In this document: in pieces, positions 23,701 through 31,100 of the stretch
How the letters are laid out: every line of letters starts with the position of its first letter
Position numbering within the stretch: the first letter of the stretch is position 1
IMG/VR virus record: IMGVR_UViG_3300025099_000042
Span: 1 to 44,101 of that record
DNA length: 44,101 nt
Reading direction: 5' to 3' (one strand)
Source: a virus
Made by a program: the position numbers and the translations under genes
The notes under the pieces: generated by a model
The model's input: the letters and a program-made list of their open reading frames with translations, nothing else
Told to the model about the DNA's origin: nothing
Databases searched by the model: none

Positions 23701-25667
23701 GAGTTATTAAACAGCATACGTTTGTACAATGTCTCATCAGCAATAATTTCTGCTTCCTCGTTCTTTTTCTCTTTAGACATAAACAACCTTGCTGCTCCTT
23801 GTGTACGCTCAGTAGCTGGAAACTTAGATTCAATATTATCATGCATCTCCTGAAGTTGTTCTGCTTTTCTTTTTACAGCATCAATTAGATCATTTTTATC
23901 TTGACCTTTTAATGATTCTCCTTCACCAAGATTATCCTGGATAAATTGTTCTTCAGTCTTTTCTTTTTCCATGTCAAGACGTTCTAGGAATATATCCATA
24001 GTACCCATCTCTGCATGCATAAGAGCCTCCGCTCTAAGCGCTTTAAACTGTGCATCAGCATAAGCTTTGTGCTTACCTGGTCTGCCTGTAAATCTACCCT
24101 TCTCGTCTCTTGCTCTAGTTTGTAGAGCGGCATTCATATCTGCTACGTGACCTGCTATTTCATTAGCATGCTGTCCTCTCTCAATCATCTTTTGCATAAG
24201 AGGACTGTTGTTGATCATTTCAACAGCTTTATTTACCTGTTGGTCTTCTGCAGTTTGTCCTTTGTTTATAGCAGTTTGTACACTACCCAAACCTCCGGTA
24301 AGCATACCCACAATAACACCTACTAGCGTATTATCAAAACCTTCTTTGGTATTGTACGCATCTCCGTAGCCTTTATTAATTGCCTTAAACCAATCATTAG
24401 CAAACTCTGGATCTGTAGCTCTAAGAGTTGCAGCTTCTGATATTGCAAACTGTGTAGCTTCTTGGAATCCTTCAGATACACCCCCTGAAACAGAAGGAGC
24501 TAAATATTTTTGAGCCATTTTTAACCATCTAGGATCTTTGGCTAATTTGTCTACAGCTTTACCCGCAGCTTTATCAAGTCCCACTCTAGCAAGAGGTCCT
24601 TTACTTCTTGGTATAAACTTAGGGAATAGGTGCTGTCCAAATGTTATAAGATTTGTAGCCGACAATACTGCCAAGTTCATACCAAACGTTGCATTACCTG
24701 CACTTGCTGCATCAGCTCTTAACCTTCTTTTAACAGTTTCTGGTACAGCTTCAGGACGTATACCTTTAGATGCTGCATACTCTGCAATATATGTATCAGC
24801 TACGCCATTCATAGTCTCACGAGCTTCTACAGAAGACTCTGCCCAAGACATCATCATACCAATATCTGCTGCTTTAGCTGCTCGTTTTAAACCACTACTA
24901 ATTTTTGCGCCTGTTTTTATAGCTTTAGCTACATCAGCGCCTGTATCTACTGCTCTTGCTGCAGCTAATGCTGCTTTTGAATATTTACCTAACTTTAATG
25001 CTGCTCCTGCTATCTGTGCTCCTTTTCCTAAACCCCCAACAAGTCCTGTACCACCAGTCAGGTATATAGTAGCAATAGAACCCAGGGAATATCCTAAACC
25101 ATTAGCTGCTTTATCTGCCCAAAAGTTTGCATACCCAAGTGCATTAAGACCTTGAGCATTTTGTTCTGCCTGTGTATAGTAGTTAGGCATAGTCTCTTGC
25201 ATGTAGTTATTGACTTTGTCAATTTGTCTACCTACAGAGTTATCAAAGAATTTACTACCATCCCAATTAACAGCAGCTTCTCCTATACCTACAACCATAC
25301 CAAGTGTATTTTCTACAACTGCACCTCCAGTAGTTACAAGAGCTTTTGTAAGACCTCTACTCCATTTTTCTCCTGTACTTTGTCTTTTAGCTCTCTCTTC
25401 TTCTAGATCTAAAAAAGGAGATAAGGTAACTCCATATCTACCGTAAGCCTCTAACGGGTCTCTAAGTTTTACATTTTTTTGTAAACCAATATTTACACCT
25501 AAACTAGACCTACTAGGATTAGTCATAACTCTCCCTGTTACAGGATTACGTAAAGCATTTCCTATACCGTCTTCAACCATAGGTCTACCCGTTACTTCAT
25601 TAACAGGAAGAGTACCTTGTTCAGATTGTGGAGTTTCAGTTTCTTGTATTGTAGTTTCTTCAGCCAT
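11709..25667 (-). CDS. giant virion RNA polymerase polyprotein with zincin domain (crAss-like cargo)
   Basis: 4652 residues. Residues about 60-400 are Gly/Ala-rich hydrophobic and amphipathic. Acidic Ala/Glu and Pro/Glu linkers lie near 890-945 and 1380-1425. About 1430-2950 holds the crAss-type RNA polymerase: TDAQAFISIDHYRKI near 2240, an INTESATKLG segment near 2350, a LLFSAFRRNVYKQK segment near 2540, and GSDFDIDKM, whose DFDID (2662-2666) would bind the catalytic metal of a double-psi beta-barrel. A metallopeptidase motif HEFGH follows at 3413-3417, with a possible third ligand Glu3463. The C-terminal 1100 residues are largely helical. Known crAss-like enzymes (phi14:2 gp66, about 2180 residues) are packaged and injected to transcribe early genes. 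It is the last gene of the structural operon; its ATG shares a base with the previous stop. Confidence 0.85.
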   Translation of the reverse strand: MAEETTIQETETPQSEQGTLPVNEVTGRPMVEDGIGNALRNPVTGRVMTNPSRSSLGVNIGLQKNVKLRDPLEAYGRYGVTLSPFLDLEEERAKRQSTGEKWSRGLTKALVTTGGAVVENTLGMVVGIGEAAVNWDGSKFFDNSVGRQIDKVNNYMQETMPNYYTQAEQNAQGLNALGYANFWADKAANGLGYSLGSIATIYLTGGTGLVGGLGKGAQIAGAALKLGKYSKAALAAARAVDTGADVAKAIKTGAKISSGLKRAAKAADIGMMMSWAESSVEARETMNGVADTYIAEYAASKGIRPEAVPETVKRRLRADAASAGNATFGMNLAVLSATNLITFGQHLFPKFIPRSKGPLARVGLDKAAGKAVDKLAKDPRWLKMAQKYLAPSVSGGVSEGFQEATQFAISEAATLRATDPEFANDWFKAINKGYGDAYNTKEGFDNTLVGVIVGMLTGGLGSVQTAINKGQTAEDQQVNKAVEMINNSPLMQKMIERGQHANEIAGHVADMNAALQTRARDEKGRFTGRPGKHKAYADAQFKALRAEALMHAEMGTMDIFLERLDMEKEKTEEQFIQDNLGEGESLKGQDKNDLIDAVKRKAEQLQEMHDNIESKFPATERTQGAARLFMSKEKKNEEAEIIADETLYKRMLFNNSADLTNIDGRVDNLANEINKADPEGSGNIQDILNNREIFSAVVGDPLQPVEVGTRDVSGNVVAPVTTQEQLDKLNESLLRINETNPVLREEIKEKMQDLLGLSLDRRKAVEALNNLSAVPEVRDAYVLREKSRAEQAKQDKIDQAIREDINETVKESDLADVDASNASPAMQEEIAQVKRERNEAEAKIRQEIGAMTPAAIEELLKEEEDPVRKSIMQDEVKQAKEEGRTTARLEPVGGEVMDLTDSEEQAADAEAAEMIAEATEAEQAQKDADEIAADKEAAAAQAEQGIDNSRDIDNAKAGIVINAGDFTLDRSQGIGKYKITVNNQNNPSKGRIEYDERLFENNDVQLNREPLFKPGLENKIATFELLKDGKTIAIKVGNDYIGLVRNVSADYSTLLKRLETGEKITAEITGRDFNNPNNMVDEQGNQKFISVQEAFEKSEEQPILGIIRGREVVDEETGERTKQTYIDTGKVDQDGEIVPFDESQLNEITNINGDSLKPGTVYIILKQPDGKYRPAAASARTIGQSSIAYQTAHGLLKSNKDGAASKLESLVGLGPRLNIGTSDIDGVLSNYILVKDETGVVYRMYTDQFAKSEEENVKFSVGNYDEAGNFEVVKDGDPKDTKIVTDLIKNNLKSSKFQIDTRLINVDGMFISPIDDSTQYDNYLDYLSDATLMENTNDVGPLAVDFKAMDRTYGEFFHDIGVTMEYNATDGKLEEATRDAVNEETPVAPIEENAVPADTVEDVEIEVLPEVIEDNPIETEPAPQVETTLSALDRVGNARVFEEARDVGVAKVLNTIKSLVEQNQPLDAGMLFGDPESTEGTAGEGSMIAEWFRDEAAKTEDPQRKAYLQEVYDTWFSTYDATGMEQDRGMRADVLDRLEEFGYTVREKSDTKILVEDVGVVYQRIYNKGRLEENPYKKLTDKVKRLLGRIPVSTDVKNTGVFGYDTFVPVADIYAAVLGATYNSKNSVEMAEKLRQLPASHPAAGVSQFVSSLNNQQKSLLFNNFGSLGLTEFVIIDPALSTETAERSARTFDANSQSSTSFFKKKWKSEAGQTLYTVTKDALDNDVFRLSPEKAATIKEGISKLKKDSTNTVENANVLADLLMDMGMSIAPTREEARERVRSQVLSGNVDISRLISAPRTQLTTLAALHSNPTRRNNKGDDIGHVNLFETEKKTIDRVIRDFVEPFESAPATSFNMGGKLIYPINARTEINNLQNRIKDGTQAVEMLGKDGVSIKGQIVGISAKLLTSPKFKGKFKFTDLGILKGEQNKAYDELNQEDVMVVVMSQFHNGGQDTSNVALTTQADRKRMTFHTFPKVSNRNGKGFKALGLVSNETATLIIKNEIILDMHRAYKAKRYIDKAKTNNDPLIEGYHTKEWFKRMNLPGLKYNEKRAQAIYNHYEYGDPISNEILEGLGEDVNKALSTIKGEIKDANPNLEGLLKSKLGADVFSNYGNLDNFLEDFILTDVLGKKVSNQMLRNGTSNWTKDGRTFIKRANLVTTPGGMLNITVAGEYGADPTFTTATVKDLTPEDLNGLAEKYGAAIEKGLISRGATPENAKKAAEDAIKKYRETNATDAQAFISIDHYRKIRQGQGEWMPSDQEVYEEYKAGQPWDVTRSPLVPMKPQYDTINNMGGSLSDINIPISDKNSYMILTRDLADGRPVLEDMLARMEGRDQYAGQTPINVINTESATKLGQIRPYKIVDNKLISTPETLFAGQFDQLHVMTLDTRGLRFPQDIGIKEETKTNLGKQPKKNQIANVDRNHSYTLNIGTGKATKVKGSKMLEIYHNAIERKVQNDLNELKNALGFTSEFFEQNKDQIVDSKFMVTLRNRLLDMAKERGLAENVIESMRLELDQAGNVMFGLPLSYPGFQTTFDSLLFSAFRRNVYKQKVDGLEMVQFAEFGAHEETGELKFLDVNEDGYVTHAEIEIGEAQMKAFGLDLPVGVDLDTTDVAEENKRMIAYRIPNASKSFMVTLKIKRVNKSGAQSAVRVPAQITTAMGSDFDIDKMFLMMPAQKKDGTGRIMPDYKSLSANPAQILDATYPAKAVNNIILDVMEAVAVDPIHAQEVLDPEGIRDIEAGLAAIGMSKEQRGDVDLFNPMTHITAAYENMLSMSLRGIYANSIAGRNIVTSTGQEITGPVTVTVDGKRLNAVTQNSAFPDVFGIIRPTDHYLKQYLSAAVDSVKDPLQNAANDNSKTAPLTVYLLSIGATPQQIIKFLNNPHVRKVTEAMQSKDENTPKKAFFFGSNKKENNTANLDITEETPTREIEDTLIALYKGANALQTTYSAVSVDNIDGAGTVAAHQAYFDKINAIREGQLDAYGGASFVEGVLTGDLYRYQAAYYGAMETAIDVANRAGMIGTQISVTGFKNFVKDLTGKGFLGIEEHKALNRIISHHLLTKQGSPLSESAYLTEDTLSIVHLSTDQNIIAGLSNMRQLPLIANLSIIKQLTPKETQYNAKNKFFSLEFNNAQGRTLAEQNKMQREWERMLNRPESFGYDAQTTIQIKNFAKDLITNSISTTGFITSPTSMFGMLPNSVMKEIGAGEYLAQEMVKVETTASALNDLKSRFLQDYGHMKLGKKPMFPVLDNAVSMVRGVPSPVLSIIPDKILKRKPFYIVATDGFGNSYVYERIETGISDGEGQKIVTYHRTETRGREGMLNEAGNDRSILYPNKNATPESMQPVQNKATLSREIDAILSREADPKAKISKLKAAFADAGIDVIVEEGSLPKGVKGQVDGDVVTFDPSQMTDDTAYHEFGHIIVDMLPKAEVEKYIAQVRKLRPDLVKQVEDAYAGDNLSEFEMGKEILVTAIGIEGANIEKNKPSAFRRLINRIMRAIGKLFGVQPDAAVVLAEKMFAGELRGLQLSGIFNSKVQRSRDMQTEVDNLYKTATISVNAEIRQLEMVPEATRDTEQVRRLKELKKNLKRLKENKNDIDAFMKIQEYVVLNVDRAKAMMNDLRNLSEREAPVGKKEALRVLQQVDVVRRIIDGVDGGGSLVRQTQVLLRDVVGEEGTEQRKKDILADLQEALIDAQELDNEYLKIAIPLAADSIVNYGSEEVNADLDNIIAAAKRNKDIAGIDKRDPEYSLIQVKHGRGELSDAQREKALLDLKIEQLSNKKLGRKQLIKEMTQAHVDKSAYSYQMDPLVYSSEQNLQLFALAYIDQMTKANEGSRKTIFDFQKVYDAFREAKGGGINVSEFNKPFLTEHNVKGQNLLFLVQEYDVNEFYKARTNAENSFKENNGWPKDKNGKFVARNSEAYKQWAMDETGKGSPAVRQYYRSRAAWYAENTQPVENADALFDENQKEQQKLKDQIAELEGSESAFDQDKLAVLKQELGELVKDAKWNKSNETYSGALARPSDKYRSKQWEAIQADPAKKAYYKAMVDRYHADQARGTKANLFTNAWDTFSYQMPAIRKDSADRVQEQGVFSGVKDQVVDSLTRQATDIEYGVFQEVDGQVQKGVPILYTNRVDAKDVSRDIAASLMQFHHMTNMFEAKAEMQGLVNTMLDIHARREVLETDPSTGSRILNKLSPGDAQVYRKGKGIDSNTFKHLQSFVDANFYGMYDIPQYIRGLGEANKIASSVSVLTALNTLSFNTLQAGNQAILDNLMTWEEAWAGQFFTRANYRAAIAEYAASGGAMSDLGKMAPTTKLGQAMQMFDALVEMTDGAGKNITGGKTKQAMSTDSFFVLQHAVEHQTSGVRMIALMKAMEGKLKDKSGKVINNKEGKPADLWDLLVMDEKGFLVVDPRVANFDQGKFVAKLNSVQKRTNQIKGRRDKSHFQRSALGKVMTLFRNYFQPQLRKRFGHGDGYHVDQEAGTVTRGMYLSALDYLKNMFTQGRFALSDYSETDQQNIRRAFFETSVVLATYAIGRALAGMMSDDDDDNYALRFFAYQAKRLNTEMLQFVNPKEAMRIIDSPTATANLLRKWTGLIDQGAAEVGYAIGITGEEDIFYQRKSGINEKGDRKIMHKIKRVLPVVDGMISTLTPEEKIKFLQK

Positions 25668-28141
25668 TAGTTTGCTACTATTCTATCTCCAGATTTTCCT
25701 AGATTGGCAATAAAGCCACCAGTGGCCATTGCTGTTTCTAAACTCATTGGAATATTTTCTTTAGGGCCTTGTAAAGGTATAACAATAGGAGTAGATCCAG
25801 AATAATCTACTTTATATTTTTCTCTTACTCCAGTATCAGTAAGGACAGTTACTATTGGATTTGTAACACCATGGTTTCTTTGCATAGAAGCTTGTCTTAA
25901 GAATTGATATGACGTCCCTGAAGTATATTCTGAAACAGCTGGTACATCTATATTCTTAAAAGGTATTTGTGCTTCTAATACTTTCACATCATCTCCATCT
26001 TTAATCTTGTAACTTACAGCTATTGTACCCCCACCATTACCAACATTAGCAGGATTGTACATTATATTTCCTGTTTGTACAGCACCTTGCATTAACGCTG
26101 TAGCCGCTTCTGTGGGCTTGCCGTCTTTCTCTATATAGTCACCTCCTAAAGAGTGTGCAAGCCATTGATCAAATGCTACTTCTTCTCCTGTAGTTGGAGA
26201 AATAAATGAATCCCCTCTATCAGCAGGATTTACACCTTTGTATATTCTATCAACCTCTGCTCTACCTTGCTTAGTCATACCCGGAACAGTTGTGTATACA
26301 GTAGGAGTAAATGTTCTGGTACTATTCTCTTGCATATAAGCATTTATTTTTTCATCAGATGCGATTAATGTATTATTTATTCCATTGATTAAGGTTTTTA
26401 CATGCACATCTCCAACTTTTCCATAAGCTGCTCTTATTGTTCTAAGCCTAGCTTGTATACCTTCTCCTTCATCTTTAAGCCCAAACAACGCTCCAATTTG
26501 CTCCATTACGTCTATATCTAAAGACGCTAGCATATCTTTTTGCTCATTGGTAAGAAGCTGTGCAGTTATTCCACCATAAGAGTGATTACCTTGTGGATCT
26601 TTTGATCTAGCATATTCTCCATATAACCTTAATAAATCAAAAGAGTCTTGTTGAGTTCCACCAAAATTTTGTTGAAGTATATTAAGTGCCTCTGTAACTC
26701 CTTCAATAGCTAACGAATCTTGCATTCTTTTAGCTTCAGTTTCTCCTGTTTGATCTCCTGCCTCTTGGAAAAGTCTATCCATAGATGCTATTTCACCCAT
26801 TACTTCTAATTGGTGATTTTTTTGTTGTCTAAATATAGCTAGCTCTTCTTGTGTAGCTCCACCCCTTATCTCACTAAACTGTTTTTCAGTCATAGTAGTA
26901 AGTTCATCAAATGTTACACCAGGTAGAGTAGTTGCATAGTATTCAGGATCTTGCATTGATTTTAATATAGCTGCTTGATTGCTTCTATATTGAGTTTTAT
27001 TTTGCAAGGTTTGTCCTGATACTGCAGCATTTGATTGTAATGCTCCTGTTACGCCGGCACCAAATGGCAATACATTATTATCTCTATTTAACGCTAACCA
27101 TGCATCGTCGTAATCAACAAGTCTACTACCACCTGTTTGCTCAACACCTGGGATTGCAAGAGCTGTTTTCCATAGTGGAGATTGGTTATCATAGTAGGTA
27201 GCTTCTTGAGCCATACCTCTAATAATATCTATATTAACTCCTTCAGGATTATTAATTTGTGCTTCCATTTTAGCAGCTCTTTCATTAAGATCCCTTTTCA
27301 TGTCTTCATTTTCAGTTGCCTCAGCATCCTGTCTAAACTTAGCAGCAAAGTTAGCAGCTACTTTTGTTGCTGTCTCGTCATCCATTCTATTGACGCTGTA
27401 TCTAGCGTCTTGTAGCATGAACTCTCTTACGTCAGGCTCATCCATGATAGAGTTAAATGCTGCTTGTATGTCTGCGGGTGGCACATATTTAGTAATACCT
27501 TCTTTAGTCTTATATGTGTACGTAGCTTCTGGATCATATCCAACACCAAGTTGTCCAGCACCACCTCTTAATACTATTTCTTCTGGAGACAGATTAAGAT
27601 AGTTTACTTCAAACCCACCAACAGCATCTTTGTCAAGCTTCTTGATACGCTCAAAAATTCTCTCGTTTACGTTAACAAACTTAGATACCTGTCTTTCGTT
27701 GTATGTGCCTTGATTTGCTACACCACCAGTAGCTGCATAGTCAGCATCCATCTCTCTCATAGCATCATCAAACATACCTGCAGTAATATCCCCTTTATCT
27801 CTACGAGCTTTTAAATTATCTGTTACTCTTTGCCTATTTTCTGCTTGCTGTTTAATAGGATCATACTCAGTAAGAAACTTACGAGAGTCACGAAGTATTT
27901 GCATACCCATATTTTCATAATCTCCTTTATCCGCACGTGCATCTAGTATGTTTCTATACTTTTCTTCTAGCAAAGCTTTAGCCCCTTCGTCTGGAGCCAA
28001 AGATATCATTTGAGATACTGAAGCGGTTAAGTCATCATCAGCAGCAAAGTTGTCTGCAAACCTAGTTCGTAGTGTTTCAGATATTTTTACAGATCCTGGA
28101 TCTACATATGTACTTTGGTATGGGTTAAAATTTAATGGCAT
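25667..28141 (-). CDS. internal virion (cargo) protein, crAss-like
   Basis: 824 residues, mostly helical and acidic, with many Gln, Asn and Asp and no signal peptide. It opens MPLNFNPYQSTYVDPG, then a long helical region (about residues 20-170). It lies between the RNA polymerase polyprotein and the 1220-residue protein, a slot that in crAss-like phages codes for cargo proteins held in the capsid or tail barrel and ejected with DNA. Both ends share one base with the neighbouring genes (TAATG), so the three large proteins are likely translated in fixed proportion. No enzymatic motif is visible. The role is inferred from place and size. Confidence 0.65.
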   Translation of the reverse strand: MPLNFNPYQSTYVDPGSVKISETLRTRFADNFAADDDLTASVSQMISLAPDEGAKALLEEKYRNILDARADKGDYENMGMQILRDSRKFLTEYDPIKQQAENRQRVTDNLKARRDKGDITAGMFDDAMREMDADYAATGGVANQGTYNERQVSKFVNVNERIFERIKKLDKDAVGGFEVNYLNLSPEEIVLRGGAGQLGVGYDPEATYTYKTKEGITKYVPPADIQAAFNSIMDEPDVREFMLQDARYSVNRMDDETATKVAANFAAKFRQDAEATENEDMKRDLNERAAKMEAQINNPEGVNIDIIRGMAQEATYYDNQSPLWKTALAIPGVEQTGGSRLVDYDDAWLALNRDNNVLPFGAGVTGALQSNAAVSGQTLQNKTQYRSNQAAILKSMQDPEYYATTLPGVTFDELTTMTEKQFSEIRGGATQEELAIFRQQKNHQLEVMGEIASMDRLFQEAGDQTGETEAKRMQDSLAIEGVTEALNILQQNFGGTQQDSFDLLRLYGEYARSKDPQGNHSYGGITAQLLTNEQKDMLASLDIDVMEQIGALFGLKDEGEGIQARLRTIRAAYGKVGDVHVKTLINGINNTLIASDEKINAYMQENSTRTFTPTVYTTVPGMTKQGRAEVDRIYKGVNPADRGDSFISPTTGEEVAFDQWLAHSLGGDYIEKDGKPTEAATALMQGAVQTGNIMYNPANVGNGGGTIAVSYKIKDGDDVKVLEAQIPFKNIDVPAVSEYTSGTSYQFLRQASMQRNHGVTNPIVTVLTDTGVREKYKVDYSGSTPIVIPLQGPKENIPMSLETAMATGGFIANLGKSGDRIVAN

Positions 28142-31100
28142 TACTTTCTAATTTTTCTGATTCCCCCGCTTCTTCTAATATATCCTCCTGAACGAGAGCG
28201 TCTTGCGTCTTTTAATTCTTGTTTAGCTGCTTCTTTCTTAGCTTTTTGTTCTGTAAGAAATGCTTCATATTCTTCTACTGTATCAAAGCCTGCTTTCTTA
28301 GCTTTCTTAAGAGCTTTTGCATCCTTCTTTGCAGCTTTCTCATTTTCTTTTGCATTCTGTAAAGCAGCATTTAGTTCTCTTTGCTTTTCTATAGATGCAA
28401 TATTTGCACGTTCAAGAGCATCCTTACCTTCTTTATCTATGGTATTGGCTACATTTGTTTTGGCAACTTTTTGATCAGACTTGTACTTCATAACATCACC
28501 GAGTGAGCCCGCAATACCTTGGCCCATAGCTTGTAGTGCACCAAACTTATTTGCAAACTCTTCTTGATTCTGCATTAAAGCAAGGTTCCTCATATACTCT
28601 TGAGCTCTTTGGTTCTGTTGTATATTAAACTGCGATGCTTGAGACTGCATCATAGCTTCTCTTGCACCTAATTGTAGATTAGCTTGTCGAGTCCTTTGAT
28701 CGATTTGACCTTTCTGTTGTTGCGATTGCTGCAGTAATTTAGAATAACTAGCTTGAGCGGCAGGTCCTAGATTTTGCCCTTCCATTGAAGAAAGAAGCGC
28801 TAACATATTCTGATCAAGTCTATCTTTATCTGCTTCACCACTTACTCGTCCAAGCTTAGGTGCTTGATAAGATTGTGGTGCATAACCCCCAACTCTCGGA
28901 GGTTTGTTTGTAAGAGCATAGATAGGAGCTACTGCTTGTGCTGCCATAGCAGCTAATGCTTCAGGTGGCACAGCTTGGTTAGCCTTCTTTAAATCTCTTA
29001 TTTGTTGTCTTAATGCAGTTGTTTCTTCTATAGTTGATTCACTATCACCAGGTGTATTAGCTTTTGCTGCTGCTTCAATTGCATCCTTTTCAGCTTGTAC
29101 TTCCGCAGCCGTTTCTTTATCCTGTGTAGCTCCCTTAGGTATATTACCTGCTCCAATTGCATCCATTGTAGACTGCTCTGCTGTTGACTCTTCTTTGGCA
29201 GACGCTTGCTCATCTTGAAAAACTTCAAACTCATCCCCATACTGTCCATATGCTCTACGCATATAAGCATTATTATGCTTTCCCTGTGGATCAAGATCTA
29301 ACTTTTTAGCAGCCTCTGGGTTAGTATCATTTAACCACTGTCTAAACACATTACCTTCTTCAGCATTAGCAAAAACGTCAAAGCTAGGTTTAGATGTACT
29401 TGCTACAGTAGGAGTAGTTTCATTAGCTTCTTCTTGTGCATTAGTTTGTACAACCGGTTGTTCTGATTCTGTTGCAGAAGATGCAGATTTAGTACTAAGA
29501 CCACTACCTATATTAGGAGAGCCTATAGTTAAACCACTAGTAGTTAAACCTGTAATAGGATCATTAAATGTCAATGCATTAGTCTCAGCAGATTGTGCTT
29601 TCATTTTAACACCACCATACCTAGATTTTTTTTCAGCTGGTTTTGTAGTTTTATTCATTGCTAATGTTTTAGAATCTTTGTCAGATGTAGACTTAGATTG
29701 TTCTGCTAAAAGGTTTGTTTTGGCAGGATCATCAAAATACTCAGTATCTTTTGAATCACTATAATTTAATACATCTTTAAAAGCACCTTGTTTTGCAGCT
29801 ACCCCTGAAGCATCTTTTAACATTGACACATATTTATTTTGATCTCCAGGAACAAAAGCCATTCCTGTACGTAATAAACCACTGCCATAATACCCCCCTT
29901 GAATATCTTTTCCTATTTTTAATGCATCTTTAACAGTAGGACCTCTATTTCCTATTGCTGCTTTTAAAAATTTAGCTCCAGGTAATAAACTTGCCAAATT
30001 TGAAGCTACTTTAAGTCTACTCTCAAGATCACCCCCTTCTTCACTAAATTCTTTTCCTACCCCTTCTACTACTTTTTTTCCTTTACTTGGGAGTTGGCTA
30101 AGTGATGTAGCATTAAGTGCTGTTTTTATACCACTTCCTAGTCGAGACGCATTAGATACATTTGGAGCAACTGTTTTTAATGCATTACTCATTGTACCCT
30201 GCGCGTACTTTTGAATTGGGGCTTTTAATAAATTATAACCACCTCTAATAGCTGCTTGTCCTCCTGCTGTCCCACCTAATCCTCCAGCTAACGCTCCCCC
30301 ACCTAATATAGTAGTAGCTGTAGCTCCAAATGGAGCAGTAGCTGAGTGAATATTAGATCTCCTCTGTCTGTATTTTAATACTCCATCTACCCCAAGATTA
30401 TCATAAATATCTTGTTCTGTTTTACCTTTAGGCTCAAACTGTGCAGATACTTCTACTTCTGGTAATGGAATAGCACCTTGAGAATTCATAATCATCTGTA
30501 TATCCTCTATAGACATATTATCAGAAGGAACATATCTATTAACAGGTAACCCTGTCTCATCTGTTAATATCCTATTAGTTTTTATATCAGCATTAGCTTT
30601 ATTTTGAGCTCTTATATCCTCATTTGTAGTGTCTTTGTTATAGGCAAAAGGATTTTGAAAACCTTTATCTTCTAAAACATCTTTTTTCTTTTTTGGAGAA
30701 TCCCCAGCTTGTGCTATTCGACGTCCTCCATAACGTTTAATATGTTCAGGCCCACGATCTCCGTATTGATCTTTACCTTTTGCATCCATATCAGTTTCCT
30801 GATCTTTAGCTAACTCTTGGTAATTTTTAACAATACCACCAGACTCCATCTTTCTATGAATATCTGCATACGAAGAGTTTGGAGACACTCCGTATTTAGC
30901 AGCAATTTTTTTACCTACTTTATGATGTTCACTAAATATGTAGTCTATTGGCTGGCCATTTTTAGCTATAATTTTACGTTCCGTTTCACCACCTTCTACT
31001 TCTATATTGTCTCTCTTTAGATCAATACCTCCTGCTTCATGCTTCTTGCCAATATAATGTTTACCTCCATCAGGTAATGGAACTACTTGTCCCCCAGGTA

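Noticed and set aside
24538-25155. 205-codon + strand frame opposite the start of the giant gene
   Set aside because: It is the antisense of an Ala/Gly-rich coding region, which yields open Ala/Ser-rich frames. It has no motif and no independent start context.
29028-29294. 88-codon frame nested in the 1220-residue gene on the same strand
   Set aside because: Shifted reading of a Gln/Ala/Lys-rich region; no domain and no sign of dual constraint.
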